From: Riemerella anatipestifer_F
Lineage (GTDB): Bacteria > Bacteroidota > Bacteroidia > Flavobacteriales > Weeksellaceae
NCBI RefSeq assembly: GCF_037861325.1
Contig: NZ_JAFELW010000001.1
Direction: 5' to 3' (one strand)
DNA length: 64,000 nucleotides
The notes below the pieces were generated by a model. That model saw nothing but the letters and a program-made list of their open reading frames with translations. It had not been told where the DNA came from and ran no database searches. Below, one piece after another: positions 1-8,217 of the stretch (its first letter is position 1; the number at the start of each line of letters is the position of its first letter). The position numbers were made by a program, and so were the translations under genes.

Positions 1-39
1 AACCACCACAATCATTCATTATAAGAGCATTTTCTTTCT

Positions 40-699
40 TTATGATAGGTTTTGAAGTTGTTTTAGCTTCTCATTTAGTCTTTTAATAATAATACCGTAA
101 ATCAGCCTATAATAAAGCCATATAAACCCAACTCCCAAAAAGATAGACACAATATAACTTACCAAAAACACCAAGAATTTCGGCTCTGAAAATGAAACAT
201 TTTGTACATAAGCCAAGTAAATAATTTCTACCAAATACCCCAACATAATCACAAGAAACATCGCTAAATTAGCTAAGATAAAAGCATTTACTATTCTTCT
301 AAATTTAATAATCTGAGTGATAAATTTCTTAAGGTTAGATTCTATACTTATCTTTTGATAACTGTAATAAAAAAGCAACACAAACAAAAGCGTAAGAATA
401 AGACTTGCCTCTTTAATAAATAACTCTATATTATGATAGTTTTCTATTAAATGTGTACCTATTTTAATGTTCATTTTATTAAAAACATTCAGCAAGGCTG
501 GCTCTCTCTTAACAGAACAAAAACCATAAATATTAAAAGCCAATATTATAAGAAACTCTGCAACACTTATCCAAAAAATAGTTTTTACATAATTGCGAGA
601 TTTCCTATTCAGCATCTGTTCTATCTGCTGATTATCGTAAGTAGGTTTAGGCTGTTCTTTCCAAACCTCTTTCATTTTATCTATATCAAAATTAGGCAT
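40..699 (-). CDS. Membrane protein encoded with an ECF sigma factor
   Basis: 219-residue protein of unknown family. The N-terminal ~35 residues are soluble and charged, followed by about four hydrophobic segments (roughly residues 38-60, 95-115, 138-162, 172-200) and a basic C-terminal tail. Its start codon overlaps the end of the sigma-factor gene by 8 bp, so the two are translationally coupled. By analogy with ECF operons, a membrane partner of this kind often controls the sigma factor (anti-sigma role); this is inference from context, because no recognised anti-sigma motif is visible. The gene ends 39 bp from the window edge. Confidence 0.75.
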   Translation of the reverse strand: MPNFDIDKMKEVWKEQPKPTYDNQQIEQMLNRKSRNYVKTIFWISVAEFLIILAFNIYGFCSVKREPALLNVFNKMNIKIGTHLIENYHNIELFIKEASLILTLLFVLLFYYSYQKISIESNLKKFITQIIKFRRIVNAFILANLAMFLVIMLGYLVEIIYLAYVQNVSFSEPKFLVFLVSYIVSIFLGVGFIWLYYRLIYGIIIKRLNEKLKQLQNLS

Positions 700-1204
700 A
701 TTGTTCCATTAGTGTTTTTAAAGTTTTTTTAAGACGATTCATCTTCACCCTTGCATTAACCTCTGTTATCCCCAAAGTTTCTGCGATTTCTTTGTAGGAC
801 AATTCATCCAAGTACATCATTACAATAGCTCGCTCTACCTCGGGTAGCTTTTTTATCACCTTGTAAAGAAGTTCTATTTGCTGCCTTTGCTCATGCTGAT
901 TATCCTCGGGAGTATTATAAAAACCTTCATTAAGTTCGTTTGTTTTAAGTGATTTTGAGGATTTTCTAAAAAGTGTAATAGCTGTATTCAAAGACACCCT
1001 ATACATCCAAGTAGATATTTTGGACTGACCATTAAAAGAATCAAAAGAACGCCATAATTGTAGCACAATTTCTTGAAATAAATCTTGCTCGTCTTCTAGA
1101 GTATTAGTGTACATTCTAGAAACTTTAATGATAAGCCCTTGATTGATTTTAATAAGTTCCGAAAAGTCTTTTTCTTTTTGAGACATTACTTCTTTTATCG
1201 GCAC
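692..1204 (-). CDS. RNA polymerase sigma factor, ECF subfamily
   Basis: 170 residues, the normal ECF length. Region 2 is at about residues 20-90, with the DLFQEIVLQLW helix and the KISTWMYRVSLN segment. Region 4 is at about 110-165, with the helix-turn-helix YKEIAETLGITEVNARVKM. It redirects RNA polymerase to a small regulon, probably in response to an envelope signal sensed by the overlapping downstream membrane protein. There is no cysteine-rich (ZAS) anti-sigma gene beside it. The family is certain; the regulon is unknown. Confidence 0.93.
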   Translation of the reverse strand: MPIKEVMSQKEKDFSELIKINQGLIIKVSRMYTNTLEDEQDLFQEIVLQLWRSFDSFNGQSKISTWMYRVSLNTAITLFRKSSKSLKTNELNEGFYNTPEDNQHEQRQQIELLYKVIKKLPEVERAIVMMYLDELSYKEIAETLGITEVNARVKMNRLKKTLKTLMEQYA

Positions 1205-1248
1205 GAATATAACAAATTACCCTCATATATCTCATATCCAAATCAATA

Positions 1249-1280
1249 AAAAAACAGACCAATTTCTTAACTGGTCTGCC
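1249..1280 (-). terminator. Rho-independent terminator after the NupG-like gene
   Basis: Inverted repeat CAGACCA (1255-1261) / TGGTCTG (1272-1278). On the minus strand it is followed by a run of seven T. It lies 25 bp beyond the stop codon of the transporter gene and separates it from the ECF operon. Confidence 0.75.
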
Positions 1281-1304
1281 TTCTGTATTGATAAATATAA
1301 AATT

Positions 1305-2564
1305 CTAATGTTTTACTGTTGCTACTTCTTCTGGCTTATGTTTATGCTTAAACATCACAGCAAAAAGAACCGTAATTATTAAAGCATATATTGAAAACAC
1401 TAGCCATATCTCGTGCCACATTTTATTACCCGAAGCATCTAAAAAGAACGCATCTATCATTCTACCACTCACTACACTACCCATAATAGCCCCAAAGCCG
1501 TTCGTCATCATCATAAATAACCCTTGTGCTGAGGAACGAATTTTCTCGTCTGTTGTCGCCTCTACGAATAACGAACCCGATACATTAAAGAAGTCAAACG
1601 CCATACCGTACACAATACACGATAGAATAATAAGCACCAATCCAAAGCCTTCTGGAGAACCATAAGCAAAGAATCCAAAGCGAAGCACCCAAGCTCCCAT
1701 ACTCATCAACATTACTTTTTTAATACCAAATTTCTTTAAGAAAAACGGTATTGCTAGAATGAATAGCGTTTCGGATATTTGAGAAATAGACATAATAATG
1801 GTAGAACGCTCGACTACTAAACTATTTTTGTATAATGGATTTTTACCAAAATCTGATAAAAAAGTATCCCCATAAGCATTTGTAAGTTGTAAAGCAGCGC
1901 CTAAAAACATAGAGAACAAGAAGAACAACGCCATCTTATAACTCTTAAATAGTTTAAACGCATTGAAACCCATCTTCTCTTGCCAAGAAGCCTCTTTAGG
2001 AATCAAATTCTGTGGTGGACACTTTGGAAGTGTAAAGGCATAAATACCCAATAACACTGCTACTATCGCCGCAATATAAAACTGATTTTCAGACGCTTTA
2101 TTTCCTGTAAGATTAGTAACCCACATCGCTGCAATAAACCCAACTGTCCCCCAAACTCTAAGGCTAGGAAACACCTTAACTACATCATAATGATGCTCTT
2201 TAAGAATATGATAATTGATTGAATTAGACAACGCAATTGTAGGCATATAAAACACCATTGCCACCAACATCACCCAAAAGAAAGCCGTAGGGGCTGAAGC
2301 ATGAGGTAAATAGAAAAGCGTCCCTGCATAAGCAATTTGTAATATTCCGTAAAGTTTCTCAGCGTTTATCCACCTGTCTGCTACTATCCCTGCCAAAGTA
2401 GGCATAAAGATAGAGGCAATCCCCATTGTGGAGAATATAACCCCAAACTCTGCACCTCCCCATTGCTTAGTATCAAACCAAAAAGTAGCCATCGTAATAA
2501 GCCAAGCTCCCCACACGAAATACTGTAAAAAATTAAGTACAGTAAGTTTTAGTTTTATATTCAT
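1305..2564 (-). CDS. MFS nucleoside transporter, NupG/XapB-like
   Basis: 419 residues with about 12 membrane segments. The start LNFLQYFVWGAWLITMATFW and the GIASIFMPTLAGIVADRW loop are typical of the nucleoside:H+ symporter branch of the major facilitator superfamily (NupG/XapB), common in Bacteroidetes. Predicted role: uptake of nucleosides across the inner membrane. The length matches the family (about 415-420). It has its own terminator, and only 12 bp separate its start from the stop of the upstream nuclease-domain gene, so the two may share a transcript. Substrate preference cannot be read from the sequence. Confidence 0.87.
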   Translation of the reverse strand: MNIKLKLTVLNFLQYFVWGAWLITMATFWFDTKQWGGAEFGVIFSTMGIASIFMPTLAGIVADRWINAEKLYGILQIAYAGTLFYLPHASAPTAFFWVMLVAMVFYMPTIALSNSINYHILKEHHYDVVKVFPSLRVWGTVGFIAAMWVTNLTGNKASENQFYIAAIVAVLLGIYAFTLPKCPPQNLIPKEASWQEKMGFNAFKLFKSYKMALFFLFSMFLGAALQLTNAYGDTFLSDFGKNPLYKNSLVVERSTIIMSISQISETLFILAIPFFLKKFGIKKVMLMSMGAWVLRFGFFAYGSPEGFGLVLIILSCIVYGMAFDFFNVSGSLFVEATTDEKIRSSAQGLFMMMTNGFGAIMGSVVSGRMIDAFFLDASGNKMWHEIWLVFSIYALIITVLFAVMFKHKHKPEEVATVKH

Positions 2565-2576
2565 TTTTAGTCTATT

Positions 2577-3173
2577 TTAATCTATTGGTCTTTGTCGTCT
2601 CTTAATCTCTTCTTGCAACTGAAAAGCCAAGTCAAAATCTTCGTTTTTCACGGCTTCGTCTAGTTGCATTCTTAACTCTTCTAAAGATACTCTATTATCT
2701 CGTTTTTCATTATGAAATTCTGTAACTATATCCTCCTCTTCACTTAATTGTTGTATCTCTAAAAGAATACCTGCTTCTTCCAAAACCTCCTTAGTGGTAT
2801 AAATAGACACCCCGAATCTCACCGCCATTGCTACTGCATCAGAAGTTCTCGCATCTAAGAACAAAGTTTCCCCTGTAGAATTATTTTTGAAATGGATATG
2901 AGAAAAGAAAACACCATCTATAATTTGATAAATTACAATATATTCTAAACTATAATTGGTATCTCTAATAAAACTAGCAAACAAATCGTGCGTAAGAGGA
3001 CGGACAGGTTTCAAATCTTTCTCCAAAGCTAAAGATATAGATTGAGCCTCAAAACTACCTATCACTACTGGTAATTTTATAGAACTTTCCACCTCTTCTA
3101 AAAGCAAAGCATAAGCCCCCGATTGTGTTTGGCTGTAAGAGATACCTCTAATAACTAGCTTTTTATAATCCAT
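2577..3173 (-). CDS. Bifunctional nuclease domain (DUF151) protein with UVR motif
   Basis: About 198 residues. The DUF151/BFN domain covers residues 1-130 and ends with the characteristic LDARTSDAVAMAVR segment. A UvrB/UvrC-type motif (MQLDEAVKNEDFDLAFQLQ) is near the C-terminus. The frame is open to 3200, but a -7 box (TATCTTTG, minus strand, 3185-3178) lies between that upstream ATG and the one at 3173, so translation should start at 3173, probably with almost no leader. BFN proteins have reported nuclease activity in plants and mycobacteria; the role in Bacteroidetes is not settled. Confidence 0.88.
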   Translation of the reverse strand: MDYKKLVIRGISYSQTQSGAYALLLEEVESSIKLPVVIGSFEAQSISLALEKDLKPVRPLTHDLFASFIRDTNYSLEYIVIYQIIDGVFFSHIHFKNNSTGETLFLDARTSDAVAMAVRFGVSIYTTKEVLEEAGILLEIQQLSEEEDIVTEFHNEKRDNRVSLEELRMQLDEAVKNEDFDLAFQLQEEIKRRQRPID

Positions 3174-3177
3174 AGAG

Positions 3178-3185
3178 CAAAGATA
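3178..3185 (-). promoter_or_regulatory. -7 box for the DUF151 gene
   Basis: TATCTTTG on the minus strand matches the Bacteroidetes -7 consensus TAnnTTTG. It is only a few bases upstream of the ATG at 3173, which implies a leaderless or near-leaderless transcript. Confidence 0.6.
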
Positions 3186-3189
3186 TATA

Positions 3190-3225
3190 AAAAACACCAT
3201 ACCCTTGAATAAGTATGGTGTCTTT
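3190..3225 (-). terminator. Terminator of the etfBA operon
   Basis: Inverted repeat ACACCATAC (3194-3202) / GTATGGTGT (3213-3221) with a 10-nt loop. On the minus strand it is followed by a T tract. It lies about 25 bp past the etfA stop codon and directly abuts the promoter of the DUF151 gene. Confidence 0.8.
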
Positions 3226-3246
3226 TCTTTAATTTTATGATAAAAT

Positions 3247-4191
3247 TTAGGCTTCTTTTATTGCTTTTATTTTTTCGGTAAGAGCAGGTATCACTTGGAA
3301 AGCATCGCCTACCACACCGTAATCCGCAGATTTAAAGAATGGTGCTTCAGGGTCATTATTGATAACCACAATGGTTTTAGACGAGTTAACTCCTGCTAAG
3401 TGCTGAATAGCCCCAGAAATACCTATTGCAACATACAAATTAGGTGCTATCGCTTTACCTGTTTGTCCCACGTGTTCAGAGTGAGGTCTCCAACCAATAT
3501 CAGAAACTGGTTTAGAACAAGCAGTAGCCGCTCCTAAAACTTGAGCCAACTCTTCTACCATTCCCCAATTTTCTGGACCTTTCATTCCTCTACCTGCTGA
3601 AACCACTACTTCAGCTTCTTTAAGGTCTAATTTTCCAGAAGACTGCTCATGGCTTACCACTTTTACATCTGTATTAGCCACACCTAAAGTCATCTCTTCC
3701 TCCGAACCTGAAACTGGATTTTCTTTTACTCCAAATGCGTTTTGGGAAACTGTTAATACTACATTACCATCAGCTTTAGCTACCATGAAAGCCTTTCCTG
3801 AAAAAGCTTTTCTTTTAACCTCTAAAGGTGCTACCGAAGTAGGTGCTTCTACTGCATTAGTAATAAGAGGACTATTTTTAAGAACCGCCAACATTGGTGC
3901 CACAGAAGCCGCATCAGTAGTATGTGGAAAAACCACCATTCCATCTACTACTTCCGCTATAGCTTTAGCATAAGCCTTAGCACTGAAAGATTTTAATCCT
4001 TCATCTTTAATATGGATAACTTTCTCTGCTCCATATTTATATAATAATTCTGAACTATCTGTAGCATTGATGCTTACAGCCGTTACGCTAGTTCCTGCTT
4101 TATCTGCTACAGCTTTAGCGTAAGATACCGCTTCAAAAGCTGCTTTTTTATAAACACCGTTTATATTTTCTGTATATACGAATATTGCCAT
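3247..4191 (-). CDS. etfA: Electron transfer flavoprotein alpha subunit
   Basis: 314 residues, full length. The N-terminal ETF domain (residues 1-190) is followed by the FAD-binding C-terminal domain, with the VVSAGRGMKGPENW motif (about 197-210), the GWRPHSEHVGQTGKAIAPNLYV region, and ISGAIQHLAGV near residue 260. It forms a heterodimer with EtfB and carries electrons from acyl-CoA and other flavin dehydrogenases to the quinone pool. It is second in the etfBA operon, 42 bp after etfB, and is closed by the hairpin at 3190-3225. Confidence 0.97.
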   Translation of the reverse strand: MAIFVYTENINGVYKKAAFEAVSYAKAVADKAGTSVTAVSINATDSSELLYKYGAEKVIHIKDEGLKSFSAKAYAKAIAEVVDGMVVFPHTTDAASVAPMLAVLKNSPLITNAVEAPTSVAPLEVKRKAFSGKAFMVAKADGNVVLTVSQNAFGVKENPVSGSEEEMTLGVANTDVKVVSHEQSSGKLDLKEAEVVVSAGRGMKGPENWGMVEELAQVLGAATACSKPVSDIGWRPHSEHVGQTGKAIAPNLYVAIGISGAIQHLAGVNSSKTIVVINNDPEAPFFKSADYGVVGDAFQVIPALTEKIKAIKEA

Positions 4192-4233
4192 TATTTTTGT
4201 TTTTATATGTTAAATTATATTATAATAACTCCC

Positions 4234-4980
4234 TTAGATTACCTTAGCTTCTTCGTGAAGAGCCTTTACAAGGGCATCTAAATCGTCTGGTGAGAATAGC
4301 TTAACAGAAGCTCTTGGCGGAACACTGTCAAAAGATACTGCACTTACCTTCACTTCGTTTTGAGACGGCTCTTGCACATTAAGAGGCTTAGTTCTCGCAG
4401 ACATAATACCTCTCATATTTGGAATAATGAGTTCTTTTTCGTCCACTAAACCTTTCTGACCAGCAACTACCAATGGAAGTGATACAGAAACTGTTTCTTT
4501 ACCACCATCAATTTCTCTTACTGCGGTAACTTCAGAACCGTTTACTTCTAACCCAACACAAGCATTAACGAAAGGTTGGTCTAAAAACTGAGCCAACATT
4601 GCTGGTACTGCTCCACCGTTATAATCAATAGACTCTTTACCACAAAGTACCAAATCATAGCCTCCCTCTTTAGCTACATTTGCGATTTCTTTAGCTACCG
4701 AAAAACTATCCTGCGGCTCTGCATTGATACGAATAGCATCATCTGCACCTATTGCCAACGCTTTTCTAATTACCGCTTCTGTACCTGCATCTCCTACATT
4801 AACTACCGTTACTTTAGCTCCGTTTGATTGCTGTAATTTAATCGCTTTTGTAAGTGCAAATTCATCTAATGGATTAATAACCCACTGAATTCCGTTTTTA
4901 TCAAAAGCTGATTTATCTGCTGTAAAGTTGATTTTAGATGTAGTATCTGGAACACTACTAATACAAACTAATATTTTCAT
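4234..4980 (-). CDS. etfB: Electron transfer flavoprotein beta subunit
   Basis: 248 residues. It starts MKILVCISSVPDTTSKI and shows the ETF-beta signature around residues 110-165 (VLCGKESIDYNGGAVPAML, then VREIDGGKETV). It binds AMP and pairs with EtfA in the soluble flavoprotein that shuttles electrons to the respiratory chain. It is the first gene of etfBA, preceded by a -7 box at 5023-5030 and a perfect palindrome at 5033-5046. All family landmarks are present. Confidence 0.97.
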   Translation of the reverse strand: MKILVCISSVPDTTSKINFTADKSAFDKNGIQWVINPLDEFALTKAIKLQQSNGAKVTVVNVGDAGTEAVIRKALAIGADDAIRINAEPQDSFSVAKEIANVAKEGGYDLVLCGKESIDYNGGAVPAMLAQFLDQPFVNACVGLEVNGSEVTAVREIDGGKETVSVSLPLVVAGQKGLVDEKELIIPNMRGIMSARTKPLNVQEPSQNEVKVSAVSFDSVPPRASVKLFSPDDLDALVKALHEEAKVI

Positions 4981-5022
4981 ATTTTCTCTATTTTTATGTT
5001 TTATAAATCGTTGCTAATATAA

Positions 5023-5046
5023 CAAAAATATATTATGCATGCATAA
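5023..5046 (-). promoter_or_regulatory. etfBA promoter with a palindromic operator candidate
   Basis: On the minus strand, TATTTTTG (5030-5023) fits the Bacteroidetes -7 box. Immediately upstream, in the -7/-33 spacer, is the perfect 14-bp palindrome TTATGCATGCATAA (5033-5046). The position suits a repressor or activator site. The regulator is unknown. Confidence 0.5.
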
Positions 5047-5077
5047 CACTGTACATTAAAATTTATTTACTGCATAA

Positions 5078-5788
5078 TTATTTATTTGGATTAGACGGTC
5101 TTACCTCTATTTTACTAGGTAAGGTGCGAGGATTCATTTTAAGCAAATCTGCCACTATTTCCCCTAGGTCTTCTGGCTGAATCTTCCAATAATCTTTATC
5201 CGAAGGCTCGTTACCATTAAAGTGAGAGGCTACAGAACCTGGCATAATAGTAGAAACTTTAATGTTATACTTTCTTAAATCTAACATTGCTGCTTGGGTA
5301 AAACCTACAAGACCAAATTTAGACGCATTATATCCTGACGCTTTTTCAAAAAAGTACGCTCCTGCCAAACTAGCAATACTAATATAATACCCCTGCGTTT
5401 TCTTGAGAGACTCCACGGTTGCTTTCATCGTATGGAAAGCCCCCGTAAGATTAGTATCTATCATAGCATTCCATTCTTCTAAAGAAATTTCGTCTACTGG
5501 TTTAAAGCAACCTAAACCTGCATTAGCTACCACTACATCTATATTGCCTAGCTTAGTTTCCACATACTTAACCGCCTCTTGTTCTGCCTGAAAATCTTTC
5601 ACATCAGACACCACGCCTATGATGTTGTCTTTATATTCCGATAGTTCAGAAACAGCTTTTTCCACAGCTTCCGTACTTCTCCCACTAATAGCGACTTTCA
5701 ATCCATTTTTTAAGAGTTCTTTTGCAATTCCAAAACCGATACCTTTAGTACCTCCTGTGATATATGCTACTTTGTTTTTTAAATCCAT
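5078..5788 (-). CDS. Short-chain dehydrogenase/reductase
   Basis: 236 residues, classical SDR. It has the cofactor loop TGGTKGIGFGIAKEL (residues 10-24), NAG (about 88-90), a catalytic serine in SIASLAG, and the YNASK catalytic motif (about 152-156). It uses NAD(P)H to reduce or oxidise a small carbonyl or hydroxyl substrate; the annotation '3-ketoacyl-ACP reductase-like' cannot be separated from other SDRs by sequence alone. It is a single gene on the minus strand, not obviously coupled to etfB (about 100 bp away). Confidence 0.9.
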   Translation of the reverse strand: MDLKNKVAYITGGTKGIGFGIAKELLKNGLKVAISGRSTEAVEKAVSELSEYKDNIIGVVSDVKDFQAEQEAVKYVETKLGNIDVVVANAGLGCFKPVDEISLEEWNAMIDTNLTGAFHTMKATVESLKKTQGYYISIASLAGAYFFEKASGYNASKFGLVGFTQAAMLDLRKYNIKVSTIMPGSVASHFNGNEPSDKDYWKIQPEDLGEIVADLLKMNPRTLPSKIEVRPSNPNK

Positions 5789-5904
5789 TTTAGATATTTT
5801 TTTATTGTGCTTAAAGATAATTATTTTTTATGAGTATGAAAACAATCAAAAAGAATACCCTTTTATTAAGCCCTACCGCTTTATTCTAAGTAAAAAAATA
5901 TTAG

Positions 5905-5912
5905 TAACTTTG
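5905..5912 (+). promoter_or_regulatory. -7 box for the DUF3822-rsmD pair
   Basis: TAACTTTG matches TAnnTTTG and lies 20 bp before the ATG at 5932. Confidence 0.55.
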
Positions 5913-5931
5913 CACGAGTTCATTATGGGTT

Positions 5932-6648
5932 ATGCAAAAATTAGTTTTACTTTTTACTAAAGGAGGACTCCAATACCAAATTATTAGGGGTAAGGAAGTA
6001 CAAGAAGAAAAAGTTTTTTTTATCACAGAAGATTCCCCTAGTGATTATTTAATCAATAAGTTAGAGGAAATTTTAAACCACCCTTCTATAGTAAGTATAG
6101 ATGTAATTTCTGCTCTCAATCATTTTACATTAATGCCTTCTACTTTTTCTCAGCACGATGTCGCTCACGAGCTTATCTCTTACAACGCTCTAGTAGATAA
6201 AGACAAAGAGGAAGTAATGCTTTCTGTAAATAAGAAATATGGCGTTCAGTTTTATTATACGATGCCTGACTTATTTTATAAAAAAATTAAAAGCAAAGGT
6301 ATTTCTACGCATTTTAATTTCTCTGGAGAAAAATTCTTAAATACACTTGATGCTGGGAATAAAAAGGAAATCCATATCAATCTATATCACCATCAGTGCG
6401 AGTTTTTTGCTTTAGATAATAGAAAGGTAATTCTTTATAATAATCTAGATGTAAATTCAGAGGTTGATTTTCTTTATTTCGTTATGTTTACCCTTAGCAA
6501 AATAGGATTTAATATTACAGACACTCAGTTCTATGTGTACGGAGAAACTACCGAAAACGAAACCTTTATATCGGAGCTTAGGAAGTTTGTCAAGAATTTA
6601 AAAGTGGTTTTTGACAACTTACCTCAAAGGAACTTCATTATGAGCTAA
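5932..6648 (+). CDS. DUF3822 family protein
   Basis: 238 residues. This is the Bacteroidetes-specific DUF3822 family, usually found directly upstream of rsmD as here (25-bp gap). The fold is expected to resemble actin/ASKHA proteins, but no ATP-binding motif is obvious to me and the function is unknown. The sequence is soluble with no signal peptide. A -7 box 20 bp before the ATG supports this start and suggests the gene leads a two-gene transcript with rsmD. Confidence 0.8.
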   Translation: MQKLVLLFTKGGLQYQIIRGKEVQEEKVFFITEDSPSDYLINKLEEILNHPSIVSIDVISALNHFTLMPSTFSQHDVAHELISYNALVDKDKEEVMLSVNKKYGVQFYYTMPDLFYKKIKSKGISTHFNFSGEKFLNTLDAGNKKEIHINLYHHQCEFFALDNRKVILYNNLDVNSEVDFLYFVMFTLSKIGFNITDTQFYVYGETTENETFISELRKFVKNLKVVFDNLPQRNFIMS

Positions 6649-6673
6649 ATACTCTTCAATAACAACTAAAATT

Positions 6674-7234
6674 ATGTATAGAATTATCTCTGGAAAGTGG
6701 AAAGCTAAGCGAATATTAGCTCCCAAAAATTTTGAAGTTCGCCCTACAACAGATTTTGCTAAAGAGGCTTTATTCAGCATATTAGAACATAGATTAGAGC
6801 TACCTTACATCTCTTCACTAGACCTTTTCGCAGGGATTGGCTCTATATCGTTGGAGTTAGCTTCTAGAGATTGCCAAAACATTACTTCAGTAGAGTTTAA
6901 TTCTAAACACGCTGCATTTATACAATCTACAGCCCAAGAATTAGGTTTTGGTTTACAAATAAATGTCCAAAGAAGTGATGTTTTTGAATGGTTAAAAAAG
7001 AGTAGAAATCATACTAAATCATTCAATTTGATATTTGCTGACCCACCGTTTGATTTACCTGAAAAAAAATATTACGATTTAATCAATTCAGTTTTGGACA
7101 GTCCTATTCTTGCCGAAAATGGACTTTTCGTGCTAGAACATCAAAGCCGAATGGTATTGGAACATCAACATCTCAAAGAAACTAGAAAATACGGAAATGT
7201 GAGTTTCTCCTTTTTTGAAAAAGAAACCGTTTAA
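6674..7234 (+). CDS. rsmD: 16S rRNA (guanine(966)-N2)-methyltransferase
   Basis: 186 residues. It begins MYRIISGKWKAKRI and continues with the RsmD signature RPTTDFAKEALFSIL. SAM-binding motif I is DLFAGIGSISLE (about residues 50-61). The catalytic motif is FADPPFD (about 115-121), the family form of (D/N)PPY. It methylates G966 of 16S rRNA during small-subunit assembly. It is the second gene after DUF3822. Confidence 0.95.
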   Translation: MYRIISGKWKAKRILAPKNFEVRPTTDFAKEALFSILEHRLELPYISSLDLFAGIGSISLELASRDCQNITSVEFNSKHAAFIQSTAQELGFGLQINVQRSDVFEWLKKSRNHTKSFNLIFADPPFDLPEKKYYDLINSVLDSPILAENGLFVLEHQSRMVLEHQHLKETRKYGNVSFSFFEKETV

Positions 7235-7299
7235 AACAAAATAAATTTACCTCAACTTAACTATCAAACTTCAAAATTGATTATTACAGTTGAGGTTTT

Positions 7300-7307
7300 T
7301 ATTTTTG
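7300..7307 (+). promoter_or_regulatory. Candidate -7 box upstream of kdsA
   Basis: TATTTTTG fits TAnnTTTG, 75 bp before the kdsA ATG. The leader would be about 65 nt. Confidence 0.4.
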
Positions 7308-7381
7308 TACCGTTAGAAAAACCTGTATTTCATCATTCAAAAAAATACTTTAACTTTATACCTTAATTAAATTTCAAAAAA

Positions 7382-8191
7382 ATGATACAACATTTAGATA
7401 ATATCAGTCATAAAAATTCTTCTAATTTCTTCCTATTAGCAGGACCTTGTGCCATAGAAAACGAAGATATGGCAATGAAAATAGCAGAACATATTGTAAA
7501 ACTTTCGGACAAATATAAAATCCCTTACATCTTTAAAGGAAGTTTTAAAAAAGCCAATAGATCTAGGATAGATTCCTTTACAGGAATAGGAGACGAAAAA
7601 GCTCTTGAAATTCTTAAAAAAGTAGGCGATACTTTCGAAATTCCCACAACAACGGATATTCACGAAAACGAACACGCCACTCTTGCAGCACAATATGTAG
7701 ATGTGTTACAAATACCTGCTTTCCTAGTAAGACAAACGGATTTACTCGTGTCTGCTGCCAAAACAGGAAAATGCATCACTTTAAAAAAGGGGCAATTCCT
7801 CTCTCCTGAAGCAATGAAATTTGCAGTGCAAAAAATAAAAGACTGCCAAAACGATAAAGTTGCCATTATAGAACGAGGCAATTCTTTTGGCTATACCGAT
7901 TTGGTAGTGGACTTTAGAGGTATCCCAACGATGCAAAATTACGCTCCTGTAATATTAGATGTTACCCACTCTTTACAACAGCCTAACCAAGAATCTGGTG
8001 TAACTGGTGGAAAACCTCAACTCATAGAAACCATTGCTAAAGCAGGGATTGCCGTAGGTGCAGACGGACTATTTATAGAAACTCACCCAGACCCTAAAAA
8101 CGCAAAATCTGATGGTGCTAATATGCTCCCTCTAGAACAACTAGACGCGTTGTTAGCTAAACTTACCAAAATAAGAGAGGCTATTATTTAG
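7382..8191 (+). CDS. kdsA: 3-deoxy-8-phosphooctulonate synthase
   Basis: 269 residues. It condenses arabinose-5-phosphate and PEP to Kdo-8-phosphate for the LPS inner core. Landmarks: GSFKKANRSR (about 55-64), the TTTDIHE strand, IERGNSFGYTDLVVD, and DVTHSLQQPN. Residue 23 is the Cys of LLAGPCAIEN, the metal ligand of the metal-dependent class of KDO8P synthases; the E. coli-type metal-independent enzyme has Asn here. The length is normal. It is followed after 26 bp by a TonB receptor gene, so co-transcription is possible. Confidence 0.96.
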   Translation: MIQHLDNISHKNSSNFFLLAGPCAIENEDMAMKIAEHIVKLSDKYKIPYIFKGSFKKANRSRIDSFTGIGDEKALEILKKVGDTFEIPTTTDIHENEHATLAAQYVDVLQIPAFLVRQTDLLVSAAKTGKCITLKKGQFLSPEAMKFAVQKIKDCQNDKVAIIERGNSFGYTDLVVDFRGIPTMQNYAPVILDVTHSLQQPNQESGVTGGKPQLIETIAKAGIAVGADGLFIETHPDPKNAKSDGANMLPLEQLDALLAKLTKIREAII

Positions 8192-8217
8192 TATCAAAAT
8201 CATTAAAAATATCGCTT

